DNA of 64,000 nt from Eupeodes corollae (taxonomy: Eukaryota > Arthropoda > Insecta > Diptera > Syrphidae): positions 180,155,174-180,219,173 of the forward strand of contig NC_079147.1 of assembly GCF_945859685.1 (NCBI RefSeq). Reading direction: 5' to 3'. Of this stretch, positions 1 through 11,490 are shown one piece after another. Each line of letters begins with the position of its first letter. Position 1 is the stretch's first letter. Under the pieces are notes generated by a model. It saw only the letters and a list, made by a program, of their open reading frames with translations, had not been told where the DNA came from and ran no database searches. The translations under genes were made by a program, and so were the position numbers.

Positions 1-290
1 AGATTCAGTGCCTGAAATACATTAAGGAAATTTTTAGCTAAACGCTTATCCAACAGATTACAGTTGAAATCACCACACAGCAAGAAAAGCAAGAAGATAT
101 TGTCTCTAACGTCGTAATCAATGGTGTTATGCTTATATGGTTGTATGGTCTGTAAACTGATCCAACTAAAACATTTTCAGTGTTACAAACGTACGAACAC
201 ACCAAATAATTAGAATCTCGCCTTCAATTTTTTGTACCCAATGAGGTTTTTAAAATATGCCCCTTTATAAGTGATTAAAATAACTTTTTT
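1..290 (-). mobile_element. Non-LTR retrotransposon endonuclease fragment (left-truncated by window)
   Basis: Read on the minus strand, this stretch encodes pieces of an apurinic-type endonuclease of a LINE. A segment reading VLVGSVYRPYNH corresponds to the family's GSVYRPP block, and LCGDFNCNLLD downstream corresponds to the GDFN catalytic block. The two lie in the expected order and spacing. The reading frame is interrupted near position 230 and the rest of the element lies beyond the left edge. It is a dead remnant. The clade (Jockey or CR1) cannot be decided from this much sequence. Confidence 0.6.
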
Positions 291-659
291 TTGCCTTATA
301 TTTTCATAGCCATTAGATACGTTTCGGACATATATATTTTACTATTTGCTCAGGTTTTAAAAATACCATTTATTAATTTTTATATGTTTCCATGTATGTA
401 TTTCAAAAACCTTTATAATTACAAATTGCTAAGACAAAAACTCATTATAAGAAAAAAACTAACTTTCAAACCGTATTACTTTTTACTGTTGAAACCAGTT
501 TTACCATAATGGTTTAGTGTTTCTTTCAGATTTTTATAAAACAAGTGAAATGTAACAACTTATGAAGATTTTTCGAATCTGTTATATAAAATTTTAAGTT
601 ATGATGTACAAAGTACACAATGCAAACAAATCTAAACAACCTTTTTGACCATGAAATAT

Positions 660-1660
660 AAGGTAGTTAAAAGTAGTTCTTTGCCTTGGTTAAATGCAAA
701 TATGGCTAAGAGTCGCTACTATGAAAATTTATTGAACCCAGATAACCAATCTGGAAAAAACCTTTGGAAAAACTTGGGTAAATTGGCAATGGTAAACGAA
801 TTTCAGAACCTAATGCTAACGTAGACTGCAACCAACTCAATGCCCAATTTGTGACTTTATCTGTTCACAAACCACGTAATTCAAGACGTAATGAAATTGA
901 AGACCCTGAAAAAACTTTTAACTTTACTCGTTTCACGGGTGAAGATATCGTCGAGGCAACAGATGGGATCAATCCGAAGTTCTTGAAAATTCATTTAATT
1001 CTATATTAAACAGCTTTGAGTATCCGAGAATATGGAAATATGGTAAGATACTTCCTATTCCTAAGAGTTTAAAATGTGCTAACCCAAAATATAGCCCTAT
1101 TTCTATCCTGTCATTCCTATCTAAAGTCTTCGAAAAACTACTTTTAAAATAGAGTCAAGGACACATAACATACAATAGCCTGCTAGAAACAAACCAATCC
1201 CTGATTCATGCATAAAGAAGCTGTAAGACGGCGGTTTTACTTTTTGTTGATGATATACTTAGAGCGATGGACATGAATCGTGCTACATTCTTAACATTTC
1301 TAGATTTTTAAAAGTGTTTGACACTGTCGATCACTTTGTGCTGTGCCAAGAAGTTAATTATGATTTCAAATTCTCTCGTTTTGCGGTGAAACTTCTACAC
1401 TCTTACTTATCTAATCGACAACAATGCGTTGCTGTAGGAAATCAGTCATCTTCATTTCTGACTGTCCGAGCAGGGGTCCCTCAGGGTTCTTTTCTTGGAC
1501 CTCTATTATTTTCACTTTACTAACTTTTTTCACTTCCCTAATAAGAAATGCTATTAACTATGTTAATGAGGATCTAGCAGTTATAAAACAGTAGCTTCTC
1601 AAACACAACCTAGCACTCAATCCAAGAAAATCTAAAACTTTTTGTACTTACTGAATATTG
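660..1660 (+). mobile_element. Decayed non-LTR reverse transcriptase (CR1/Jockey-like)
   Basis: The plus strand carries an RT domain broken by stops and frameshifts. From about 690 there is linker-type sequence (KNLWKNLGKL). At 1314-1523 an open stretch reads FDTVDHFVLCQEV, which is RT motif A, followed by a thumb-like SYLSNRQQCV and the strongly diagnostic AGVPQGSFLGPLLFSLY (motif B). The YADD catalytic block is not readable, because the sequence degenerates directly after motif B. No ORF1, endonuclease or poly(A) tail is visible. It is an old inactive copy. Confidence 0.75.
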
Positions 1661-4640
1661 AAGAAAAGGTTTTTAGATTTGTAAAACCACCACGAATTTT
1701 TTGAAAAAAAGCTACTTCATAAATTCATACAACCTCAAAAGGCCTTATATATACATACATAGGTGTTTTTTTTGAATTTCAAAAAACAATATCTCAAAAA
1801 CCATTTTGATACATTAATTTTGAAGTCGGCTCTTTAAATTAAGGCCATCAAAACTCATTGGAAAAATACCATTTTAATTCAAAATATCTCTAAGATGCTA
1901 TGATTTATTAATGCCTCAAATTTGAATTGTCTTAAAGTTTATGCATTTAATAATTCGACTTTCAAATGAAATATCATTTTATTAAAATTAAAATTTTGGT
2001 TTATGACATAAGAAAATTTGATTGATAGCTTCATCTTTAGTCTTAGCTCATTTCCGTGATGGAACTTCTTTCACAATTAACAGAAATAAAAATCATGTTA
2101 AATTTTTAAAGTCCCAAAATGTCTCATTTAAACAAATTTCCACAAATCACCTAATTAACAAGTTTTAACAATAAACAAAAAAAAAACTAATAAAACTTAA
2201 ATACCAAAAATATTTGTTTCTCATTGTCATTGTCACTTCAAATTATTATTCAAATTCTCTACAAGAACCCGAATTTCCTGTTGATGACACAAGCTTTGCA
2301 TAAAAATAATATTCCCATAAATTGGGGCTTTTTGCCAAAGGTGAGTCTGAGTATATTTGCTGTGTCTGTCCTGTCTGTCTGTTTGTCTGTCTTTCACTAA
2401 TGTGACACACTATATTCGTACGATAACTTCCGGCCATTAAGATTCGCATACATAATTGTATATCAATGAAAAACAAACAACAACAACAAAATTCCTTTCT
2501 AACAATAATTATTTTATAGATATTATTATTTGTTCCCATCAAACCTTCCTCTTCGTTCATCGCCCCATTATCAAAAAAAAGAACAACAAAAATTAAATTT
2601 AATAAAATTTTGCATTTGGGGTAAAAAAAAACATTTGCAAACAAATTCGTTAGAAAACAAATATTTGGTCGAAATATAGGTTTAGTTTTCTTTTTTGAAC
2701 ATTTCCTGAGGTATTATTAAAACCCCATTCCACAGCCGCACACGTGTTTATCATATTCTAACACTCAAAGTTGAAAAGTAATAAAAATAAAAATAATAAT
2801 AAAAATAAAAATAGACCGAAAACGAAGAATGAAATAAAAAAAAAAAACGAAAAAAAAACTGAAATACTTGTATTCCTAAACAGAGACTTTCATTCATAAG
2901 ACCATCATCTTGAATTCTTTGACTTTATTTTATTCCATCTTATATACAATCCCCTCCTTCCCTCGGGTAAGGTTTTTCTTATTTTTTTTTTATTTGCATG
3001 CAATGATGATAGGCAGAGGGATGGTGGTGGTTGACTAAAGGTTAGGGTATTTTGCACATGAAAAGAGATGCCCCCCAAAAAGAGATGTTAAACTTATTTT
3101 GTTGTTCCTTTTTCAAATGTCCAAATATCTGAGGTACAATAAAATTCTCACGAATAACGAAAACTGCCAAATTTGCACATCCAACGCACAGTCAAGGCTC
3201 TGGCACTGGCACAACCTATCGTCTGAACGAGGAGAAAAAAGGTTCACATTCCTATAATCAAACCACCCTTTGGGGTTTAACTGGAAGGAAGATGGGTTAA
3301 CAAGGGGAGTAACATGGGGCATTTCGTGTGGCATTCTTGTTGCAGGAAGACAAAAATTAAATTCTTCTTCCTTTTTGACTCCTTGACGCAACGGACGGAC
3401 AGACGGACGAATGAGGACGAGACAGAGATGTTGTTGTTTCCTCTGTTATGCAAAAATAAAATACATCGAAAACATTTTTATTTTATTTTTCTGTCGGGGC
3501 TTGGAGTATCCATTCTTACATAAGTTCAAACCAAGAAATTGTGTTTTGTGCAAGACCAAAAAGATAACACGAAAAATCCTTGAAGACAGAAAAAAAAAGA
3601 ACGAACTTCTGCAGACAAGACAGACATATAGGGAAAAAGATGACTCTGAAGCTATATAGCTAAAAAACTGAAGAAGACGAAGCGAGTAAGAGGTCTAATG
3701 TCTAATCGGTTTCACTTCTTGGCCTCTTATCTTAAGAGCCAAATCGTGTTTGTGGTGATGGCTAAAAACTGGGATGGGATTCTATAGTCCTTATTTTTTA
3801 TGTTTGTAGATTCCTCTTAACTTTATGGGCTTGGTCCTGAGCATAAACCCACAACGACAACCGACTGACACGAAGTAGGGTAAACTCTTGAATTGAAATT
3901 CTTAGTGGAAAAAAAGGATAGGTGATGGGTAATCAATCATTTTGGTTGTGATTAGAAAATGATGGACACGATGATGTTGATTCGGTTCGGCAGAGGAAGG
4001 GAGGGGGGGAGTTGTATTTCAAGACTTTATGTATTTCAAGTCTTTCTGATTTTTAGATATCAACTCAAGTTGTTGTTGTTGATTTTGCTTTGATATACAA
4101 ATGAAAAATAAAAACTAAAGAGGGTTGTTACTTTGAGTCACTTTCTTTTTTTTGTTGTTGTGTTGCACGAAAGGGTTTTTGACAATAAGATGTGTTTTTT
4201 GAAGGGGGTTTTCTTAAGTTCTTTTTTTGATTGAGAGGTTTGTTTTGATTTTCTTTTTTTTTTTGCTAGATCGAGCTCTTTGAATTCCTGGATCTAACTA
4301 CTCGTAAAAGGATTTGATTTAAAAGGGGATTAGGCCGATTGACATTCTTGGTCTCTTTTGAAGTTTCATAAAATCAAAGGGGTTTGTATTGATTTTATTT
4401 TTATTATGAATAGATTTTGGATATTTAAAGGGATAATTAAACGTGGTGAAAACAAGTTTTGGCTACATTTTTAAAGAAAAGCGATATACTTATGCGGTGA
4501 TCATTTTTTGGGGTCAATTTCAGAAAAAAGTTCTAGAAGTTTGTTTAAAACTTGGTTCTTTGAAGTCAATACAAAAAAGTTTGTTATCTATCTTGTATAT
4601 ATGTATAAAAAAATGGTTATATATTGTAAGTTCAAAGGAC
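1661..4640. other. Non-coding interval, no gene recognised
   Basis: This interval has poly(A)/poly(T) runs and simple AT-rich sequence (e.g. 2760-2860) and no protein similarity that I recognise. The few open frames (2246-2644, 3113-3391, 3314-3659) are short, low in complexity and have no signal peptide or domain. It could be intronic or intergenic. Confidence 0.5.
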
Positions 4641-4924
4641 GCCATGAGGACTCTACACAACACCGACTAGAAGCAATGTTCGACCCAAAATGTCTGGATC
4701 TGTTTGCACAAGAATCAGCGACTAATAGCGCATTGGGTCTAAGCCAAACTGATTGCCGAGAATCCAGCTCCATTATTAACCCGGTGAATAGAAGTTCGTC
4801 ACGGCTAACAAAGTATACACTAACTGCTTAACACACGTTTAGACTTAACACACAGTGACTTAAAGATGGATACTGACTTGGAACTTGTTTCTATTTAGAA
4901 ACTCTTGGACTAGCAAGTTCTGTG

Positions 4925-5900
4925 TCTTCAAAGCTGAGGTCTAGGCAGAGACGAAATGGTGTTCCAAAAAATGAAAAAAACTAATGAACTGGAAAGAATA
5001 GGTTCAATACTATCTGCGAACTTGATAATACTATTACGCAACTTGAGCTTAAAACTGCTCTGAGTAAAATGAAAAATAATAAGGCTAATGGCATAGATGG
5101 CATTCCCATTGAACTCTACAAGAATAGTACGAAACCGTTCGAAAATCATCTTCTAGCATATTTGAACAAACTTTACGAATTCCAAAAAATTTCGCAATCT
5201 TCAAAAAAGGAGATACCAATCAGCCAGAGAACTATAGAGGAATCTCGATTCTCAACTTGCTAAGAAGGATTCTAACTACAATTCCATATGAAGGGTTGGT
5301 GGAATTTATTGAGAACATCAATCGTGTTCCAGTCAGGATTTCGATTTTAGTTTTCAGAAAAAGAACTTATATGCGTGTTTTGTGGATTTTAAAGCAGCCT
5401 TTGGCAAGGTAAATAGAAATGAAAGAAAAAAGCAACTAAGCCAAAGCAGCTCTAAACTTGATGTGGCCTAAGTTTTACTCTAACCAAAAAAAAAATACGA
5501 TCTTAAATCCAAGTTTCGTGTTTTTCAATCAACTGTTAACTGCTGCATGTGCTACGGTACCCAAGTTTTTGGATTTTTACAACTGGAGGATCTTGAAGCC
5601 GTGTAAAGGTATTTCTTCAAACGCTTGTTCAGATTGCCTTCTTCAACGCACAATTATGCTTTATATGTAGAGTGTGGCATAACACCTCTTTACATAACAA
5701 ACTTTAAAATCAACTCAGAATAGATTTTGAAAGTTATAAGAAGGGATGAAATAAGCCTTCACAAATCCATCCAAGGCTTATGCAAATAAATGCCTCCCCG
5801 TTTAAGGAATGGAACCAGATAGCTTCTTCAAATGGCAGTAATCTATTCTTTTTGGAGTCCAATTTGAATCAATGGCACACCATGTCCAATGATCTGATCG
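4925..5900 (+). mobile_element. Decayed non-LTR reverse transcriptase (CR1/L2-like)
   Basis: The N-terminal RT block reads LKTALSKMKNNKANGIDGIPIELYKNS (5060-5140), matching the conserved 'NNKAPGIDGIP' region of LINE RTs. After frameshifts there is NYRGISILNLL-type sequence near 5230-5265, then a motif A remnant (CFVDFKAAFGKVN, 5370-5410). Motif B and YADD are deleted. A C-terminal post-RT region is recognisable at 5540-5760, with 'RLFRLPSSTHNYALYVECGITPLY' as the best block. Shifts between frames and missing catalytic motifs mark it as inactive. The clade is uncertain. Confidence 0.7.
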
Positions 5901-8047
5901 TGTTATGATGATATTTTGTGTTTCAAATAATGTAAAAGTTGATATAATTTTTTATTTCAAAATCATCTCAAAATTGTTGAATTCGCACTTGATGCTTTAA
6001 CAAACTATTTTCTCTTTATTTGTATGAATGAACTTATGTTTATTATTTGAATTTTAACTTTTTTACATTTAAATTGTGTTTTTGTTATGAAATATCGATC
6101 AGGCAGCCGGCAGAGTTGCCACATTCTTAAAGAAAAACATTTGATAATAATTTATATGTTAAAATAAAGAAACTATCTAACTATCTCAATTCGCCTAAAT
6201 CAGCCGTTTATATCTTGCCATGAAATTTAAAAAAGGTAATAGATAATAAAATTCGTGACCTAGCTATTAAAAAATTGAACTCACTTTACCACAATAAGAA
6301 AATGGAATTCACTACGGAGGATTTATGCAAAGGCTGTAATGATGTGAATGGTCTACCTTGTGGGGATAAATTAGGAGAATATGCCCAAGCAACTGGTGGT
6401 GTAAGTTTGCCTCACCCAAGTGAATATGCTAACAGACACTTACAAAAAAATTTGTGCTACAACTCGCAGAATCTACACCAAGCATTTGGAGGGCCCTGTC
6501 ATAGGGTTTCACAATAGATCTACACATCCAACCTTCCTAATTCTAACCTTATTAACCTAATCTAATCTATTATTTATCTTACACATACTTGGTAGGATGA
6601 TAAGGCACCAATGGGCATTAGTTTTGAATGAAATCGAACCACATTCGTGTAGTGCGGCTAAAGAAATCCAAAACTATTCTCAAGGGTAAACTGATCAGTC
6701 TATTTGACTTTTATTCATTATGGTTAATTCTTTAAACCTAAAGTTAAATATACTCCATCCAAGTTGTTAACCAATTATTTACGAACTGTGAAAGCGCCTT
6801 TGGCCTGCATGTGTACAAAATTCAACTGACCAAGGAGCTAAAGGTAAACACAGCCAAAGATGCGTGTTCATTCAATGTCTTCTGGAGCAGTTCATAAAAG
6901 TCAACGTTGGTTATAATAACATGTATGGGCATACAGTGATTTATATTAGATTTTTAATTCACCAATTATCGCGTACAAATTGTTGCAACCCAAGCAAATG
7001 ACTGCCTCAATTCATTTGAAAAATTTCTCAATCCCCTCACAAAGTATCGAAAACTGTGCCATTCAAACGGAAAAGGATGTTGGAATCAAAGTATAAAACA
7101 TGCTTAAGCGCATACAACATGCCTTTTCTGATAGCCCATATGTTTTTTTATTCCCCCTCTTTCACTAGATTGCTTCCCTCTAAAAATTTGATATCTTACG
7201 CATACTATATACAGTCTACATATATACCAGACCATCAGACCACATGATATAGGGGATTACTCATTTTAATCTAGCGCACAATATCGCCACCATAAATGCA
7301 TATAAAATGCAATATTCATTCAAAATATACTCAACACATATTATGCTGCGCTGCGGTTGGTGGCGGCAAGTATTATTTCTCAAACAATGTCCACCGGAAA
7401 TTGCAATTACTTTGAAATTATGTACATACATAACATATGTATATGTATGATGTGGTGTTTTGTTTTGTTTTGTTTCTTCGAATTCCATCATAAATGAAGT
7501 AGAAAGGCGAAAAAACCCTCGCTTTAAACTTTATCACACTGCAAACAAGAAAATTTCCATCTTATGCATCTCTCGAAGTCAAACTTAAAACTAAAGATAT
7601 GCCGTGCGGCCCTACACCAACTTTTTAGTCATTCTTAACTACGCAGACTTAGACGACGACCGACACGTTGAGACGACGACGTGAAGTGATGCGGGACGTA
7701 TGTTGCACTCTGCATGTAAATAATAAACCAACATAAAAAACCTACATACAAAAAAGTGCATGCAAATTTATTTAGCTGCGTTTTTTGAAACATTTCCAAC
7801 CTCAATTCCAAATAAAATATATGGCACAGCATTTTTTCACATCTCTCGCACAAATTGCATAAGTGCCAGCTTTAAAATAAACAAAAATATTCATACATAA
7901 AATACACAAACCAAAATAATTTGAAGCCGGTCATGAAAAAACAGTGTTGCCAGATGTTTTATTGTCGATTTTAAGAAATCTACTTTGTTGGAAAAATAAC
8001 ATTCAGCATATCGAAAGATGGAATTTTTAATAGTGTGCTAAAAGCAC
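5901..8047. other. Mostly non-coding interval with a small LINE 3' remnant
   Basis: No convincing gene is seen. Around 6595-6720 there is a diverged match to the 3' part of the LINE family found at 10.0-11.5 and 54.3-55.6 kb (shared words such as 'cattcgtgtagtgcggctaaag' in variant form). An open frame at 6275-6517 encodes 80 residues that I cannot place. The rest is AT-rich. Confidence 0.4.
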
Positions 8048-8334
8048 ATAAATAAGGTGCCACAACAGGCCATACAGAACTACGATGTAGTGTATTATTC
8101 CCGTGTGAGAGTAATTTCAGGGATGGAAGGGACCTACAATTTGTATGTAGAATCCACACGACTACTAATTTGAAAAAGCACTCTTCATGACAAAAATTAT
8201 TATTCGAGAATTTCTCAATTCCTCGGAAGAATCAGTAAACATAAAAAAAAACTGTAGGTAGCACAGGCAAGGATTGAACCTAAGATATCTACCAAGATGG
8301 CCCTACGCCGTATAGCCATTACGCCACGGGTACT
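8048..8334 (-). mobile_element. tRNA-derived SINE, near full-length copy
   Basis: On the minus strand it starts with a tRNA-like head: GTACCCGTGGCGTAATGGC contains an A-box (about 8312-8330) and GGTTCAATCC (8271-8280) is a good B-box. These are internal RNA polymerase III promoter elements. A tRNA-unrelated body follows, and the element ends in a short A/T tail (ataaataa, 8048-8055) beside a 'ggcgcaacag'-like 3' segment. The body matches the copies at 40.4 and 60.9 kb. It is not a functional tRNA gene, because the sequence between the boxes does not fold as a cloverleaf with an anticodon arm that I can support. Confidence 0.8.
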
Positions 8335-10011
8335 TCATTAGTCCTTTAATAATCGTTATGATAAAGTCGTTCGATATTTTCATTTGTTGTTACTGTTTCG
8401 CTGAGTTAGTATCAACTAAGCAAATCGTAGTAAGACTTCTAACATAGGATAGGTTAGGGTATGATTGAAGTGGCTATCAAGTTAGGCCTATAGTCAGAGC
8501 TTTAAAAGCAAAGGTTGAATCGTACGTTTTTAAGCTATTGTTTCATCATATTTCTTGTCCATACTGTAGAAATAATTTCAAAATACGCCAATTCACCTGA
8601 CGTGCTTTTGTATCAGGAATTTTAAGAAAGAGAAAATGACACAATAAATAAACGAGGTTGTATACAAACACTTTGAACGTTTAAGATGCAGAGTAAGCCA
8701 AATCTGTTTCTTTTTTAGGCTGCGGCTGGTACGATTTAATTATTCCCCCTGATATTTCTTCTATTTATGGCATCTCAATTTCCATATCCTTAATACACAA
8801 CAAAAAAACTGTAAGAGAATATTTCGAGACGGTATGAAGACTTGGCTCAAATAACTTATTTAAGCCTCTTGGAAAGTAATAGCATCGCTAACTCAATAAC
8901 GATGCTCTGAAATTTTTGGAATGTTGCTCAACTCATCCTTTTTTATCTTAAGCCAGTTGCATTTCTCATCTAAAGCAGTTTAACCATAATACTCGCCATT
9001 CTAGGAATGCACATCAGTTTATATTTGAGTCAAACTTCGGTCATGTTGTAAAATACAGATATTCATTTGTTGGCCGTACAAAGCGAATTTGTAATGCCTT
9101 TCCACATTCTGTATTTTGACGTCATTTAAATTTTTAAGAATTGGCATTCTTCACAACTTTTTAGTGTGTAAATTTCCCCATTATGCCGTTTCGTGTCATT
9201 TAAATGTGCAACAATTTAAAACCTATGTTTATTGAAATCTCCTTTCCAACCTCTGGTATCTTTAAAAACAATTTCATATATACATTTGGTGGCGCTACAG
9301 CCTAGTCTAGGAATGCCTATTAGTTTACCCTTGAGTCCAACTTTCGTCTAGCTTTGAAGTTTAGATAAATGTTCTTCAGCCGCACAACGTGAATGTAAAA
9401 TGCCTTACCTTACTATTCTGTCTTTCTCTGTCATTTAAATGCTTAAGAATTCAAAATCTTCTTTTCTTTTCCCAATGCTTACACTGTGTCTTTGGCATTC
9501 TTCAAAGCCTTTTAGTTTATGAAAAAAAAAAAATATTCCTGACCACCTGAGAAGATCCGAATAGCAAAAATTGATATCACGTTTTATTTCAGCCAGGATA
9601 TGACTTATTTAATCTTCAAAAGTTCTACCTAAAACAAAAGCAAGCTACAATGATCAGGGTGGCAAGATAAGTGCTTTAATTGCATACTTTTTTAGGCAAG
9701 TTGTGCATGAAATAGTTTATTAGTCATGGAATAGGCAGATGCTGTGTGTAATTGGTGTGCAGTTCCGTCTATGTTTGAAAGGTATTTTGCTGAAGAAAAT
9801 GAGGTACGATACAATTTGATATAATGCTATGTTTTCTATGTTTTTGGTTATTTTTTCTAACTTTGTAAAAATTATCCTCCAAAGCTGATAACTTTTTTTT
9901 ATAATAAGCACAAACTCAAGGCGACATTACTATCCTTTTTATGCAGACACAGTGTGAGCACTAGGAAAAGGAGAGAGGACTTGAAAGGAGATGTCGGTGC
10001 ACATTGGTTTT
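8335..10011. other. Non-coding interval, no gene recognised
   Basis: Nothing with recognisable coding or RNA structure is seen. There may be weak internal duplication: 9010-9200 and 9300-9490 share a similar word order ('aggaatgc...tttatatttgagtc...ttcggtc' against 'aggaatgc...tttacccttgagtcc...ttcgtc'), suggesting an old ~290 bp tandem or dispersed repeat. Confidence 0.4.
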
Positions 10012-11490
10012 GAATTCCTGAATATTGAAATGGCTGGGAAAAACAGAGTGTGGTAAGGAATTCCGCATTCACGTAGCACGGCTAATGAACAAATCTCTTT
10101 ATTTGACAACACAGCCGAAGTTGGACTCGAGGGTATACTGATGAGCAGTCCTAGAAGCGCGAGTATTACGGTTGAACTGTTTAAAGGGGAAAATGGAGCT
10201 GGCTATTTTACTAGAGCATAAACTGTTAAAATGAATTAATGATGGTAATATCACCAGTCAGTCTAAATGCTCTACGTCCAATACTATACAAGAGGCTTAA
10301 GTTAGTTATAGGAGCACCAACTCAGAGATGGGAGTTATACTCAAGCTTTGGACGTATATAAGTCTTGTAGATAACAGCCAGATCAGAAGTGGTGAAATAT
10401 TTCTTGCTTTGCCTTAGAAAACCCAAAAAACTTCCGGCATATTTGACGACATGGCGAATGTGATCGTTCCACAAAAGATGGTTGGTGGTACACATACCGA
10501 TAATATCGAGGTGATCAGTTTTTTTGATGTAAATTCCATCCATGGATAATGGCAATGGGGATTAACGATACAAGACAGCATTGAGTTTTCGAAGCATAAA
10601 ATTCCACGCGGTTTCTTATTTCCCACTGTACAATGCTGTTTAGGTCGGAATTTAATGAGCTTGTCATATTTTGTTGTCCACATACGAAGGAGAGGGATGT
10701 GAGTCTGAAAACGAATATGAAAAGCTAAGAGTGCTTTCGTCAGTGAAACAATGTATTGGATTAGAAGTAGGAGACTGGAGATCATTAATAAAAATGAGAA
10801 AGAGTGTTGGAGATAAAACAGAGCCCTGGGGCACACCAGCTTTTATTTTACGGTTTTCAGACTTGAATCCATCCAATACTACTTGTATTGAACGATCCGA
10901 AAGGTAATTACTAATGCAAGAAAGCAGGGATTCATGAAAACCGAGAACACGCATTTTCGATAAGAGACCCTGATGCCAAACCTTATCAAATACTTTTGAA
11001 ATATCGAGTGCAATAATCTTACTTTCTCCAAAGCGATGCAAAGATTTGACTCACTGTTCGGTAAGATGAACCCGTATTGTCGGTCATTAAGAAGCTTTCG
11101 ATCTTCGAGATATTTCTTGAGTTGATAATTAATCAGCGTTTACATAAGCTTGGAAAGAAGGGACGTAAGTATAATCGGTCCGTAATTAGAGGTTGAGGAA
11201 GATTCGCTGTTTTTGGGAATAGGCGGGACAAATGCAGGTTTCCATCCGCTTGGAACCTGACCTGAAAAGTAGGACAGATGAAAAAGCTTACGCAGTGGTT
11301 TTGCCAGCGTTGAAGAACACCTCTTCAGAACAATAGCGGGGATACCATCTTGACCAACGGATTTATGTGTGTTTAGACTTCTAAGGACCACAGCAAGAGT
11401 GCAAAACAAGATTGGTCCCATAAAAGGCGCAGTCATAACACTCACTGCCAGCGTAGAATTGGCGGCGAACTGCCTAGCAAAGAGATGTAT
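10012..11490 (-). mobile_element. Non-LTR retrotransposon RT remnant, family copy 1
   Basis: Read on the minus strand from 11490 down, the order is that of a LINE RT. It has SLNTHKSVGQDGIPAIVLKR, then WKPAFVPPIPK, then NYGPIILTSLLSKLM (11140-11445), then motif A LDISKVFDKVWHQGLL. Next come NYLSDRSIQVVLDGFKS and motif B AGVPQGSVLSPTLFLIFIND (10664-11041), with a decayed FTDESTL in the place of F(Y/A)DD. A post-RT segment IYKTYIRPKLEYNSHL (10322-10555) follows. At least three frame changes are needed. The 3' flank from 10012 is shared with the copy at 54.3 kb. It is inactive. Confidence 0.85.

Noticed and set aside
3113..3659. Small overlapping open frames on both strands
   Set aside because: Low complexity, no signal peptide, domain or promoter support.
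6275..6517. 80-codon open frame with several Cys as a small gene
   Set aside because: No TATA box, signal peptide, poly(A) signal or similarity that I recognise; kept only as a note.
8270..8334. A genuine tRNA gene on the minus strand
   Set aside because: A- and B-boxes are present, but the rest does not give a supportable cloverleaf, and the sequence continues into a body shared with other copies, so it is a SINE head.
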